A stretch of DNA of 64,000 nt from an uncultured Collinsella sp. (lineage in GTDB: Bacteria > Actinomycetota > Coriobacteriia > Coriobacteriales > Coriobacteriaceae): the NCBI GenBank assembly GCA_902495355.1, contig CABUWV010000012.1, positions 1 to 64,000 on the forward strand. Reading direction: 5' to 3'. Under the pieces are notes generated by a model. The model did no database searches, had not been told where the DNA came from, and saw only the letters and a program-made list of their open reading frames with translations. The position numbers and the translations under genes were made by a program. Shown in pieces: positions 45,485-54,162 of this stretch. Position 1 is the stretch's first letter, and every line of letters begins with the position of its first letter.

Positions 45485-46858
45485 ATGAGTACTTCCAACT
45501 ATATAACCATGGGTGACGCCGCGCGCCTGCTGGGCGTTACGAAGGCCCGTATATCGCAACTGGCTGCATCGGGAACGCTCGCGTTCGATATCGTCGGTGG
45601 GCGGAAAATGGTTCAGTACGATTCCGCGATTGGTTATCAAAAGGTCCGTAAGCGTGGGCGCCGTCCCGCAGCTGACGTAGGGCGCAAGTTCACGTTGATG
45701 TCAGCCGACCACGAGGTCGCGCATGTCTCGTTTGATCCAACGCGCGAGTTTTCCTTTGAAATTGCCGACATACTCGATGCACGAAGGATGCCGTTTGGCA
45801 CGTGCTCGAGTTCTTCTCCAACGGTGAATAAACGAGCACTCAACACGTGGTGGAGTCACCGGTCGGTGCCCGACGTCCGCCCCGGACTCATCTCGCGCTA
45901 TCGCGAGCTGGGAATTGACAGCGGTATTGAAGTGCCCGTTCGTTGCCTAGGTTTTTCGCTTTCGGATTGCTATTGGCTAAGACCGGTCGACTGCGACGAG
46001 CTCAATTGGCAGCACCTCAATTACTTCGAAAACAATTTTGAACGGTCGGCACCCGAGCATCGTTCAGGCTGGCTTGAGGGCATCGGACTCAAAAATCCTG
46101 ACAATACGTCCGAGGGCGAGCTCCCCAAATCCTGGATGATCCGCAATGGCGTTCGCATCCTGGTCAAAGGATGCGGAATGGACGATCAGCGACCGTTTAA
46201 CGAGGCGGTTGCAACAGCTCTACATCGGCGTCTGCTATCCAAAGGTGAGTTTGTTCCCTATACGGTCGAGCGCATGTTCGACGGGCCCGTATGCCTATGC
46301 GATGACTTTCTTAATGGCCGTGAGGAATACGTGCCGGCCGCTTATATCAGGGACGCACTCGGTGGCCAGCGAGGAAACTCAACATACGATCGATACTGTC
46401 GCTTTCTTGGCAGACACGGGGCTGACGAAGCCACGGTAAGAAAATTCATGTCGCAGATGATTGTCTGCGATGCCCTCCTGGCCAACAGCGACCGCCACTG
46501 GCGAAACTTCGGCATCATCCGCAATGTCGACACGCTGGAAATGCGGCCTGCACCGCTGTTCGATAGTGGCAATTGCCTGTGGTACAACGTGCCAACCGCC
46601 GTGCTCGTTGCCGGGGAGTTTGGATTTGCCGCCAAACCGTTTGGTCCGGACCCTTCCACTCAGCTAGCATTTGCTGACTCGCTCGATTGGTTCGATGCGT
46701 CGCATCTCGATGGGTTCGTCGACGAGGCAGTCGAAATCCTCTCACAAAGCGCATGGGCAACAGCAGGCAATCGCCTCAAGGCCATCCGCCGCGGTCTCGA
46801 GCGCCGCACGATAGAGGTAAGCGCCGCCGTTGAGGTGCTACGGCACGTGCAGAGATAA
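45485..46858 (+). CDS. Fused HTH-HipA-like kinase
   Basis: A 457-aa protein; start at MSTSNYIT (AGGTG 9 nt upstream), although in-frame ATGs/GTG at 45473-45476 are possible. Residues 1-50 are a helix-turn-helix of the excisionase/MerR type (MGDAARLLGVTKARISQLAASG). The C-terminal half is HipA-like: a Lys in LVKGC (K228), NEAVATAL (E240), the catalytic loop NSDRHWRNFG (about 335-343) with DRH-N, and a DSG metal motif (360-362). HipA kinases inactivate glutamyl-tRNA synthetase and are usually paired with a separate HipB; here the DNA-binding and kinase parts are one chain. It is alone between palindromes A2 and A3. Toxicity and target are not known. Confidence 0.78.
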   Translation: MSTSNYITMGDAARLLGVTKARISQLAASGTLAFDIVGGRKMVQYDSAIGYQKVRKRGRRPAADVGRKFTLMSADHEVAHVSFDPTREFSFEIADILDARRMPFGTCSSSSPTVNKRALNTWWSHRSVPDVRPGLISRYRELGIDSGIEVPVRCLGFSLSDCYWLRPVDCDELNWQHLNYFENNFERSAPEHRSGWLEGIGLKNPDNTSEGELPKSWMIRNGVRILVKGCGMDDQRPFNEAVATALHRRLLSKGEFVPYTVERMFDGPVCLCDDFLNGREEYVPAAYIRDALGGQRGNSTYDRYCRFLGRHGADEATVRKFMSQMIVCDALLANSDRHWRNFGIIRNVDTLEMRPAPLFDSGNCLWYNVPTAVLVAGEFGFAAKPFGPDPSTQLAFADSLDWFDASHLDGFVDEAVEILSQSAWATAGNRLKAIRRGLERRTIEVSAAVEVLRHVQR

Positions 46859-46872
46859 CAGCACTGCCCCCT

Positions 46873-46941
46873 AAGTTGCGGTGAAATAGGGACTGTTTGG
46901 CGGTTTTAAACGCTTAAACAGTCCCTATTTCACCGCAACTT
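46873..46941. repeat. Palindromic repeat, family A (copy A3)
   Basis: Perfect 26-bp arms (AAGTTGCGGTGAAATAGGGA then CTGTTT) around a 17-nt loop, 14 nt after the HipA-like stop codon. Arms match A2 except one base; loop matches the reverse complement of the A2 loop in most positions. Confidence 0.9.
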
Positions 46942-46993
46942 ACAGAGGGCGGCCTCGGTCGGTACTGCTGTGCCAGCCGAGGCCGCTGCTCCC

Positions 46994-48025
46994 CTAGCAC
47001 TGCACGTAGGCGCGAACGAGCTCGTAGGTGTTACGCACGCCGTCGATGTGGCTGCGCTCGTAGTTGTGGCTCGCGTACACGCCGGGGCCGATCAGGCCGT
47101 GACGGATGTCGTAGCCGGCAGAGAGCGTGGCCTCGACGTCCGAGCCGTAATGCGGGTACACGTCGATGGCGTAATCGAGCTCAAGCTCGCGCGCAATATT
47201 GGACAGCGTGGTCACCAGATCGTAGTTGTAGGGGCCGCCCGAATCCTTGGCGCAAATCGACACCATGCGCTCGGTGCAGCCCAGATCATCGCCCACGCAA
47301 CCCATGTCAACGCTGATCATCTCGCGCGTGTCGGCCGGCACGAAGGCGCCGCCGTGGCCGACCTCCTCGTATACGGTAAAGAGCAGCGACACCTTGCGCG
47401 AAAGCGACACCTCGCCGTCAGCAACGGCGCGGGCCAGACCCAGCAGAATCGACGCCGACAGCTTGTCATCCAGGAAGCGACTCTTAATGTAGCCGCTCTC
47501 CGTCACCGTGGTACGCGGATCCATAGCGATGATGTCGCCGGTCTGAATGCCCAGCTCAAGCACGTCATCCTTGCTGTCGACATTCTCATCGAGCAGGATT
47601 TCCATGTTCTTCTCGATGGTCTTGACCGGCTCGTCGGCCACGTGCGCCGAAGGCTCGGTGTTGAGAACCACACCCGTGTACACATTGCCGTCACGCGTGT
47701 AGACGGTGCAGTTCTCGCCATCGGCCGTAGACCACTGATGTCCACCAAGTGTCGTGGGACGCAAGCGACCATTGTCCTTAATGGAGCGCACCATGGCGCC
47801 CAGGGTATCGACATGGCTCGCCAACACCAGCGGCTCGCCCTCGCCGCCAAGCTCGACCAACACGTTGCCCTTATTGGAACGCTCGGGGCCAAAGCCCATA
47901 TCGCGCAGCGTCTCCATTAGATAATCAGTCGCCGCACGGGTATAGCCCGTAGGCGAGGCAATAGAAGTCAGCGTCTTAAGCTGGTCAGTAATAAAACCAA
48001 GCGTAGAATCCATTTGGGACACCAT
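46994..48025 (-). CDS. M42-family metallopeptidase
   Basis: A 343-aa aminopeptidase of the M42 (glutamyl aminopeptidase/endoglucanase) family. I start at MVSQMDSTLG (GGAG 7 nt upstream). The binuclear metal site is complete: His in ASHVDTLGA, the Asp in RFLDDKLSA, Glu pair in YEEVGHGG, Asp in ISVDMG, and a final His in YASHNYERSH. A tetrahedral dodecamer is typical. Cytoplasmic peptide trimming is the likely role. Neighbouring genes are separate transcription units. Confidence 0.92.
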   Translation of the reverse strand: MVSQMDSTLGFITDQLKTLTSIASPTGYTRAATDYLMETLRDMGFGPERSNKGNVLVELGGEGEPLVLASHVDTLGAMVRSIKDNGRLRPTTLGGHQWSTADGENCTVYTRDGNVYTGVVLNTEPSAHVADEPVKTIEKNMEILLDENVDSKDDVLELGIQTGDIIAMDPRTTVTESGYIKSRFLDDKLSASILLGLARAVADGEVSLSRKVSLLFTVYEEVGHGGAFVPADTREMISVDMGCVGDDLGCTERMVSICAKDSGGPYNYDLVTTLSNIARELELDYAIDVYPHYGSDVEATLSAGYDIRHGLIGPGVYASHNYERSHIDGVRNTYELVRAYVQC

Positions 48026-48152
48026 CCACAACTCCAAAGTCAACATCCCGTAATCAGTAAAAGCCCCAACAACGATACCATCACGCACAAATATTTACCT
48101 AGCGAGACGACCCATCGAGCTCCCCAGAACTGCGCCCGCCACGATAACGAGC

Positions 48153-48280
48153 CGGCGGGCCCCGCCCGTTAGCCCCAGAATCGTCCTCGGACATGTCGGA
48201 GGCCCCGCTGCGCACTACGTGCGGCGGGGCCTCCTTCTGTCCTGCGGAAAGATTCTGGGGCTAACGGGCGAGGCCCGCCG
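48153..48280. repeat. Nested palindrome, family D
   Basis: Outer arms 48153-48182 and 48251-48280 (starting CGGCGGGCCCCGCCCG) are complementary with one mismatch in 30. An inner hairpin (GGAGGCCCCGC...GCGGGGCCTCC, about 48199-48233) is nested inside. It begins 7 nt past the fucO stop (48288, minus strand). Confidence 0.8.
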
Positions 48281-48287
48281 AACCAGG

Positions 48288-49454
48288 TTAAGCAGCCGGG
48301 CAGATCTTCTTGAAGAGCTCGATGACGTCGTCGAGCGTCGCCTCGCGCGGGTTACCCGGGAAGCAGGCGTCGGCCATGGCGTCCTTGGCCAGGACCTCGA
48401 TCTCGTCAGCCTTCATGGCCTCGCAGACGTGCGGGATGTTCACGTCGGCAGAGAGCTGCTTAACGGCGGCGATAGCAGCGTCGGCAGCCTCGTCGGTGCT
48501 CATGCCCGTAGTGTCAACACCCATGGCGACGGCAACCTTGGCCAGACGCTCGGCGCAAACCGGCTTGTTGAACTCCATGGCAATCGGCAGCAGCATGGCG
48601 CAAGCGACGCCGTGCGGGGTGTCGTAGTGAGCGGACAGGGTGTGAGCCATGGCGTGGTCGATGCCCAGGCCGACGTTGGAGAAGCCCATGCCGGCGACAT
48701 ACTGGCCAAGAGCCATGCCCTCGCGGCCGGAGCCGGGCTGACCGGACTTGGCCTCGGCGACAGAGTCGCGCAGGTTCTCGCTGATCAGCTTAATAGCCTC
48801 AAAGTGGAACATGTCAGAGAGCTCCCAAGCGCCCTTGGTGGTGTAGCCCTCGATGGCATGGGTCAGAGCGTCCATGCCAGTGGAAGCGGTCAGGCCGGCG
48901 GGCATGGAAGCCATCATGTCGGGGTCGACGACGGCGACCTCGGGGGCGTCGTTGGTGTCGACGCACACGAACTTGCGGACCTTCTCGGGGTCGGTGATGA
49001 CGTAGTTGATGGTCACCTCGGCGGCGGTACCGGCAGTCGTCGGCACGGCAATGGTGAACACGGCGTGGTTCTTGGTGGGAGCAACGCCCTCGAGGCTACG
49101 GACATCGGCAAACTCGGGGTTGTTGATGATGATGCCGATAGCCTTGGCGGTGTCCATGGAGGAGCCGCCACCGATGGTCACGATAGCGTCAGCCTCGGCG
49201 GCCTTGAAGGCCTCGACGCCGTCCTTGACGTTCTGGATGGTGGGGTTGGGCTTGATCTCGGAGTAGAGGCTCCAAGCGATGCCGGCAGCGTCGAGCTCGT
49301 CGGTCACCTTAGCGGTAACGCCAAACTTGACCAGATCGGGGTCGGAGCAGACGAAGATCTTCTTGTAGCCGCGACGCTGGAGCTCGCCGGGGATCTCCTT
49401 GATAGCGCCAGAACCATGATAAGAAATGGTGTTGAGAACGAAACGATTAGCCAT
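48288..49454 (-). CDS. fucO: Lactaldehyde reductase-like iron-containing alcohol dehydrogenase
   Basis: A 388-aa group III dehydrogenase. It matches E. coli FucO in long blocks: NNPEFADVRSLEG, TTAGTAAEVTINYVITD, KFVCVD, GMDALTHAIEGYTT, ALGQYVAGMGFSNVGLG and GNPREATLDD. The NAD-binding GGGSSMDTAKA and the Fe(II) ligands (Asp in the region around VAVVDPDMM...TGMDALTHAIEG, His in DALTHAIEG, DHAMAHTLSAHYDTPHG) are kept. It reduces lactaldehyde to 1,2-propanediol; other short diols or aldehydes are possible. GGGAGG upstream. Two imperfect TTGAAAC-type palindromes lie in the upstream region. Confidence 0.92.
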   Translation of the reverse strand: MANRFVLNTISYHGSGAIKEIPGELQRRGYKKIFVCSDPDLVKFGVTAKVTDELDAAGIAWSLYSEIKPNPTIQNVKDGVEAFKAAEADAIVTIGGGSSMDTAKAIGIIINNPEFADVRSLEGVAPTKNHAVFTIAVPTTAGTAAEVTINYVITDPEKVRKFVCVDTNDAPEVAVVDPDMMASMPAGLTASTGMDALTHAIEGYTTKGAWELSDMFHFEAIKLISENLRDSVAEAKSGQPGSGREGMALGQYVAGMGFSNVGLGIDHAMAHTLSAHYDTPHGVACAMLLPIAMEFNKPVCAERLAKVAVAMGVDTTGMSTDEAADAAIAAVKQLSADVNIPHVCEAMKADEIEVLAKDAMADACFPGNPREATLDDVIELFKKICPAA

Positions 49455-49509
49455 TGATAGCCTCCCATCGTGTGCGGGGCACCCATTACGCCCCGCGCTA
49501 TTAGTTCCA

Positions 49510-49568
49510 TCCTAACGCTTTTGAAACAAAAAACGCGCGAGAACGTCAAAGGTGTTAAAGCGTTTCAA
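49510..49568. promoter_or_regulatory. Possible LacI/CcpA-type operators upstream of fucO
   Basis: TAACGCTTTTGAAAC (about 49513-49527) and TTAAAGCGTTTCAA (49555-49568) are imperfect palindromes with a central CG, resembling LacI-family operators. They lie about 60 and 100 nt upstream of the fucO start. No such regulator is encoded nearby. Confidence 0.3.
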
Positions 49569-49599
49569 CAACTGGTATCGTCCCCACCTGACCGCTAAA

Positions 49600-49631
49600 C
49601 AAAAAAGGGGCGGCCAAGATGGCCGTCCCCT
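49600..49631 (-). terminator. Intrinsic terminator after the YoaK-like gene
   Basis: Minus-strand stem GGGGACGGCC / GGCCGCCCC followed by TTTTTTG, about 50 nt after the stop codon. Confidence 0.85.
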
Positions 49632-49682
49632 CCCCATTATCGATCTATCTGACAAGGGAACGGCCCCTGTCATATCCTGCCG

Positions 49683-50399
49683 TTATTTTTGGCAGGCGTC
49701 TTTCCAATTTTCGCAGGCGCGTTTCCAGCGAAAGCGCAAATCGCGCTCGCGATCGATAAACATAATGCCAAACGCGACAAACAGCAGCACGCTCGCCACC
49801 GCAATGGCGTGCAGGCCCATGCGCTCAATGCACCAATTGCCCAGCACGGCACCAAACACAAAGGTGAAGATCACGCCAAAGTACAGCAGGCCGTTTTCCA
49901 AAAAGCCGCGCTTATGGGTGATGATGTAGTCGTCCACGTTTTGCAAGGCATTACGGAGGTTGCCGATGCACATAGTCGTGGCGATGCCGTGACCGTGGAT
50001 CTTGCGGAAGCTCTCGACCTGCATACCGCAGGCAAATGAGGTGAGGCAGTTGGCGAGCAGGTTGAAATCGCCACCCGGGATAAAGCTCACGCCCAGCAAG
50101 ATAACGGCTTCAAAAAACACCGTCACCTGGCGCCAATGAATCACACTGCCAAACCGCTCGTGCACCAGGTCTGCAAGCATAATGCCCACAGCAAACGACA
50201 CCACGGGGAAGAAATAGCGTCCCGCCAGCGCCCAGTTGCCCTCCGAGATGCTCACGCCCACGAGCAGGATGTTGCCCGTCTGCGCGTTGGCGAAAACATG
50301 GTCGCGCCCAATGTACGAATACACATCCATAAAGCCACCGGCGAGCGCCAAGATGATGCCCAGCTCAATAGACTCCGATATCTGTTTGGCACGCTGCAT
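49683..50399 (-). CDS. YoaK/DUF1275 family membrane protein
   Basis: A 238-aa protein, starting at MQRAKQISES with AAGGAGG upstream. It has six to seven hydrophobic helices and the family signature ALAGGFMDVYSYIGRDHVFANAQTGN near the N-terminus, typical of DUF1275 (YoaK) membrane proteins proposed to move small molecules. Substrate unknown. The C-terminus is basic (RERDLRFRWKRA). It shares a 250-nt upstream region with ygiQ, in which a hairpin is seen at 50578-50613. Confidence 0.85.
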   Translation of the reverse strand: MQRAKQISESIELGIILALAGGFMDVYSYIGRDHVFANAQTGNILLVGVSISEGNWALAGRYFFPVVSFAVGIMLADLVHERFGSVIHWRQVTVFFEAVILLGVSFIPGGDFNLLANCLTSFACGMQVESFRKIHGHGIATTMCIGNLRNALQNVDDYIITHKRGFLENGLLYFGVIFTFVFGAVLGNWCIERMGLHAIAVASVLLFVAFGIMFIDRERDLRFRWKRACENWKDACQK

Positions 50400-50577
50400 C
50401 GTCGTGCATCCTCCTTGTTGACGACTCTCTCGTGCGTTGGCGGAGACATAGCCGCCGTTCATACTGTAACCCATTGACAACATGGCGTGCGCGCGAGACG
50501 GCCCCTTCGGCACGGGGATACACAGTCTGGAAACAAACAGCGGGCGCGGCGCCGACACCCGACGCCCCGTGTACTCC

Positions 50578-50613
50578 ACCAGTCTTTTTAGCGCCGTCCC
50601 AAAAAGACTGGTT
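50578..50613. promoter_or_regulatory. Inverted repeat next to the ygiQ -10 box
   Basis: ACCAGTCTTTTT and AAAAAGACTGGT (12-bp perfect arms, 11-nt gap) abut TACAAT (50613-50618), a likely -10 of the ygiQ gene. It could be an operator or a transcript hairpin. Confidence 0.45.
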
Positions 50614-50649
50614 ACAATTACGTGCAGCATACTAACAACGGGAGGAATC

Positions 50650-52785
50650 GTGGCAAAAAAGCCCCAGGACGCTCAGAACAACCAGCGCAGTCAGCAGGGC
50701 AAACAGGGCCAGCAGCAAAAGCGCGGCGGTAAGGCACAGAGCGGCCACGCCACGCATGCCTCTGCAGCGCCCTCGCGTCCCTGGCGCCCGGGCCGCGACA
50801 AATTCCTCCCCGTCAGCCGCGCCGACATGGATGCGCGCGGTTGGAACCAGTGCGACTTTGTCTACATCTGCGGCGACGCCTACGTGGACCATCCCAGCTT
50901 TGGTATGGCCATCATCAGCCGCGTCCTTGACGCGCACGGCTACAAGGTGGGCATCATCTGCCAGCCCGACTGGACCGACCCCGCCAGCATCACCGTGCTC
51001 GGCGAGCCGCGCCTGGGCTTTCTCGTCAGTGCCGGCAACATGGACTCCATGGTCAACCACTATTCGGTGACCAAGCACCGCCGCCACACCGACGCCTACA
51101 CTCCCGGTGGCGAGGAGGGGCACCGTCCCAACCGAGCTGTCACGGTCTACGGCAACCTCATCCGCCAGACGTTCAAGGACGCCCCCATCATCATCGGCGG
51201 CATCGAGGCGAGCCTGCGCCGCCTGGCCCACTACGACTACTGGCAGGACAAGCTCAAGCGCTCGGTACTGCTCGACTCGGGCGCCGACATCCTCATCTAC
51301 GGCATGGGCGAGCACGCGATCGTCGAGATCGCCGACGCGCTCGACGCGGGACTGCCCGTCGATCAGATCACCTATATCAACGGCACCGTCTACCGCACAG
51401 GCTCGCTCGACGAGGTCTACGACTACGATCTGCTGCCCAGCTGGGACGACCTTACCGCCGACAAGCTCAACTACGCGCGCAGCTTTAACGTGCAGCAACA
51501 GAATATGGACCCCATCACCGGGCATCGCCTGGTAGAGCCCTACCCCAACAGCGTCTATGTGGTGCAAAACCCGCCGTCGGCGACGCTCACTACCGATGAG
51601 ATGGACGAGGTGGCCGAACTCCCCTACGCACGCGACTGGCATCCCGATTACGACGCGGCGGGCGGCGTGCCGGCCTTTGCTGAGATCAAGTTTTCCATAA
51701 GCTCCAACCGCGGCTGTTTTGGTGAGTGCTCGTTTTGCGCCCTCACCTTCCACCAGGGCCGCGTGTTGCAGATGCGCAGCCACGACTCGATCATGCGCGA
51801 GGCCGAGCTGCTCACGCGCGATCCCGAGTTTAAGGGCTATATCAACGACGTGGGCGGACCGACGGCCAACTTTAGCCGCCCCGCCTGCGACAAGCAGCTC
51901 AAGCACGGCGTGTGCAAGAACAAGCGCTGCCTGTGGCCGAGCGTGTGCAAGAACATGGTGGTCGACGAGACCGGCTACACGCAGCTGCTGCGCGACCTGC
52001 GCCAGCTGCCGGGCGTCAAGAAGGTCTTCGTCCGCAGCGGCATCCGCTTTGACTACACCATGGCCGATGCCTCGGACGAGTTTTTGCGCGAGCTGCTGGA
52101 ACACCATGTCTCGGGCCAGCTGCGCGTAGCGCCCGAGCACGTGAGCGACGCGGTACTGTCCGTGATGGGCAAGCCGAGCCGAGCTGTCTACGACGCATTC
52201 TGCCGTAAATTTGAACGCTTGAATCGCGAATACGGACTCAAGCAGTACGTGGTGCCGTATCTGATCTCGAGCCACCCCGGCTCAACGATGAAGGAAGCCG
52301 TGGACCTTGCCGAAGCCGTGCGCGACATGGGTTACATGCCCGAGCAGGTGCAGGACTTCTACCCCACACCGTCCACCATGTCGACGTGCATGTACTACAC
52401 CGGCGTGGACCCGCGCACCATGAAACCGATCTATGTGGCGCGCGACCCGCACGAGAAGGCCATGCAGCGCGCGCTCATCCAGTATCGCAAGCCCGAGAAC
52501 TACAAGCTGGTACGCGAGGCGCTGGAAAAGGCTGGCCGTCGCGACCTGATCGGCTACACCAAGCATTGCCTGATCCGTCCCGTGCCGCCGCGCCCGGGCG
52601 AGACGTCTGCTGGCGGTGGGCATGGCGCAGCCAAGAAGGGCGGCAAGGCCCACGGTGGCGCCGCTGGCAAGGGGCCTAAGGGCAGCAAGGGGCACAGCGG
52701 CATGTCGCGCGCGCAGAACACTGCCGGGCGCAACCGTGCAGCTCAGGGGCGTCAGGGTGCCAACGGAGGCGGACGCCGCAATTAG
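50650..52785 (+). CDS. YgiQ-family radical SAM protein
   Basis: A 711-aa radical SAM enzyme of the YgiQ/UPF0313 family; GTG start with GGGAGG upstream. The 4Fe-4S/SAM-binding Cys motif is C-x3-C-x2-C: Cys356, Cys360, Cys363 in RGCFGECSFCA, and conserved CGDAYVDHPSFG and FYPTPSTMSTCMYYTG blocks mark the family. The biochemical reaction is not known. The C-terminus (from about 660) is a Gly/Lys-rich disordered tail, and the N-terminal ~45 residues are likewise Gln/Lys-rich. Its stop overlaps the convergent protease gene by 4 nt. Confidence 0.9.
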   Translation: MAKKPQDAQNNQRSQQGKQGQQQKRGGKAQSGHATHASAAPSRPWRPGRDKFLPVSRADMDARGWNQCDFVYICGDAYVDHPSFGMAIISRVLDAHGYKVGIICQPDWTDPASITVLGEPRLGFLVSAGNMDSMVNHYSVTKHRRHTDAYTPGGEEGHRPNRAVTVYGNLIRQTFKDAPIIIGGIEASLRRLAHYDYWQDKLKRSVLLDSGADILIYGMGEHAIVEIADALDAGLPVDQITYINGTVYRTGSLDEVYDYDLLPSWDDLTADKLNYARSFNVQQQNMDPITGHRLVEPYPNSVYVVQNPPSATLTTDEMDEVAELPYARDWHPDYDAAGGVPAFAEIKFSISSNRGCFGECSFCALTFHQGRVLQMRSHDSIMREAELLTRDPEFKGYINDVGGPTANFSRPACDKQLKHGVCKNKRCLWPSVCKNMVVDETGYTQLLRDLRQLPGVKKVFVRSGIRFDYTMADASDEFLRELLEHHVSGQLRVAPEHVSDAVLSVMGKPSRAVYDAFCRKFERLNREYGLKQYVVPYLISSHPGSTMKEAVDLAEAVRDMGYMPEQVQDFYPTPSTMSTCMYYTGVDPRTMKPIYVARDPHEKAMQRALIQYRKPENYKLVREALEKAGRRDLIGYTKHCLIRPVPPRPGETSAGGGHGAAKKGGKAHGGAAGKGPKGSKGHSGMSRAQNTAGRNRAAQGRQGANGGGRRN

Positions 52786-53702
52786 TGCGGGAATGCGGTA
52801 GATGTGCTCACAGCGCTCTGCTGGCACGCTTGGCGCAGCGAGCGCATTGCCTCCACCAGGATCACGCCGGCGATCGCGACCGTAATTGCCACGTCGAACG
52901 GCGTGTTCACAAACCACAGCAGCCCTATGAGATACGACCCGGCATTAAAGGCAAAGTGCAGCGGGATCGTGTAGCGGAGCTTTCCGGTCGTCACGAGCAC
53001 CCAACCAAAGATGAGGCCGGCGGCACCCGCGTAGCAACCCTGCACCCAATTCATGTGCATAAAACCGAAGATTGCCGCCTGCAGCACAATCGCCGCGGCA
53101 ATACCCCACGTACTTGGGGCCGCCCAGGGCACCATGGCGCCGTCCTGCGCGCTCGCACGACGCCGGCGCTTCCAAAGTGGGCGGCACTGCGGATTAAACG
53201 CTCGGAGCGAAAACTCAAAAATAATGCCGCGCACCAGCAGCTCTTCACAAAATGGGGCGCCGAGCACCGTAGTCAGGACGGCGAGATAGCTGGTGTCGCC
53301 CATGCCTGTTTCCTCGACAAGCTCGCTGTAGTCGGCCGCGGCCTCGGGCAACAGTGACAGCGCGGCGTCGGTCACGTAACCAACGACCACCTGCAGGGCA
53401 AGACCAATCACGATAACGCAGGCGATGCGTTTCCACGCCCCACGCGCTCCCCCGCCGAGCGGGTGCTCGCTTTGCCGGCGTGCCATAAACGAACGCGGCC
53501 ACAGATAACGCCACCACAGCAGCGCCATCAAAAACGACGCCATCTGCGCGGCAGCCTGAAGCAATTGAATGTCGAGGTCATCGATCGAAAAACCCATGAA
53601 CACTGACGCGACGCCCAGAGCGGAAAACAAAACCACGCTCAGGGCAATATCGGCAGCGACGACGCCAAAACAGGCAAGCGCCCAAATCATCGCATTGAGC
53701 AT
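52782..53702 (-). CDS. CPBP-family intramembrane protease
   Basis: A 306-aa membrane protein starting at MLNAMIWALA (GGGAGGAGG upstream). It has the CPBP (Abi/CAAX-like) catalytic set: EE-x3-R in FCEELLVRGI, F-x3-H in IFGFMHMN, and H-x3-N in LHFAFNAG. Such proteases cleave substrates in the membrane or at CAAX/bacteriocin-immunity sites; no bacteriocin gene is adjacent. About seven helices. It lies 24 nt downstream of the orphan antitoxin gene in the same direction. Confidence 0.88.
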   Translation of the reverse strand: MLNAMIWALACFGVVAADIALSVVLFSALGVASVFMGFSIDDLDIQLLQAAAQMASFLMALLWWRYLWPRSFMARRQSEHPLGGGARGAWKRIACVIVIGLALQVVVGYVTDAALSLLPEAAADYSELVEETGMGDTSYLAVLTTVLGAPFCEELLVRGIIFEFSLRAFNPQCRPLWKRRRRASAQDGAMVPWAAPSTWGIAAAIVLQAAIFGFMHMNWVQGCYAGAAGLIFGWVLVTTGKLRYTIPLHFAFNAGSYLIGLLWFVNTPFDVAITVAIAGVILVEAMRSLRQACQQSAVSTSTAFPH

Positions 53703-53725
53703 GCCGACCTCCTCCCGACGACTAG

Positions 53726-53947
53726 TCATTGGGGACGTTCTTCAACGACTAGCTGTTGAGGACACTCTTTGCCAAAGGCCCCGTTGGGCGAGATGTCAAA
53801 CGGAAAGGTGCCGCAGCGATTGAACGCGGCGATAAACATGCGGATGGCGTTGGACGGCGTGGTGCCCACGAGCTGAGTTGCCGCCGCGAAGGCTGCCTTC
53901 TCCTCGGGCAAGACCTTCGCGACTACGGGGGTCATGTGTTCTGCCAT
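53726..53947 (-). CDS. RelB/DinJ-type antitoxin, no toxin partner
   Basis: A 73-aa protein starting at MAEHMTPVVAK (AAGGAAG upstream). The sequence VAKVLPEEKAAFAAATQLVGTTPSNAIRMFIAAF is the ribbon-helix-helix dimerisation region of RelB/DinJ antitoxins, and CGTFPFDISPNG is typical of the C-terminus. No RelE/YafQ-type toxin is encoded next to it; the following gene is the CPBP protease. A strong palindrome (54072-54090) lies upstream and fits an autoregulatory operator. Confidence 0.82.
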   Translation of the reverse strand: MAEHMTPVVAKVLPEEKAAFAAATQLVGTTPSNAIRMFIAAFNRCGTFPFDISPNGAFGKECPQQLVVEERPQ

Positions 53948-54071
53948 GGCGCTTCCTTTTTGAAACGACGGTAGTGCGGATAGATGCGGGCCACGCGGCT
54001 GGGCGACGGGCTGTGAAGGCAACCCGATTGGCCCGCATCCGGAGTTTGTTTCTGCGGCGTTGGTATTACTT

Positions 54072-54090
54072 GGTAATCCTAAGTATTACC
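54072..54090. promoter_or_regulatory. Palindromic operator candidate of the DinJ-like gene
   Basis: GGTAATCCTAAGTATTACC is a near-perfect palindrome (GGTAAT/ATTACC with CTxAG in the middle), 125 nt upstream of the start codon. Related GGTATTACTTGGTAATCC flanks it. Confidence 0.5.
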
Positions 54091-54120
54091 CCGCAGATAG
54101 AATACCACACCCGACCCCAT

Positions 54121-54143
54121 GGGAACGGAGGAAAACGAATCAT
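54121..54143. repeat. Half copy of palindrome family B (B2)
   Basis: GGGAACGGAGGAAAACGAAT then CAT matches the left arm of B1 (GGGGACGGAGGAAAACGGATCAT) with two substitutions. No right arm is visible. It begins 20 nt past the ABC protein stop (minus strand). Confidence 0.55.
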
Positions 54144-54162
54144 TTTGTAGCTGAGTTAGTAT

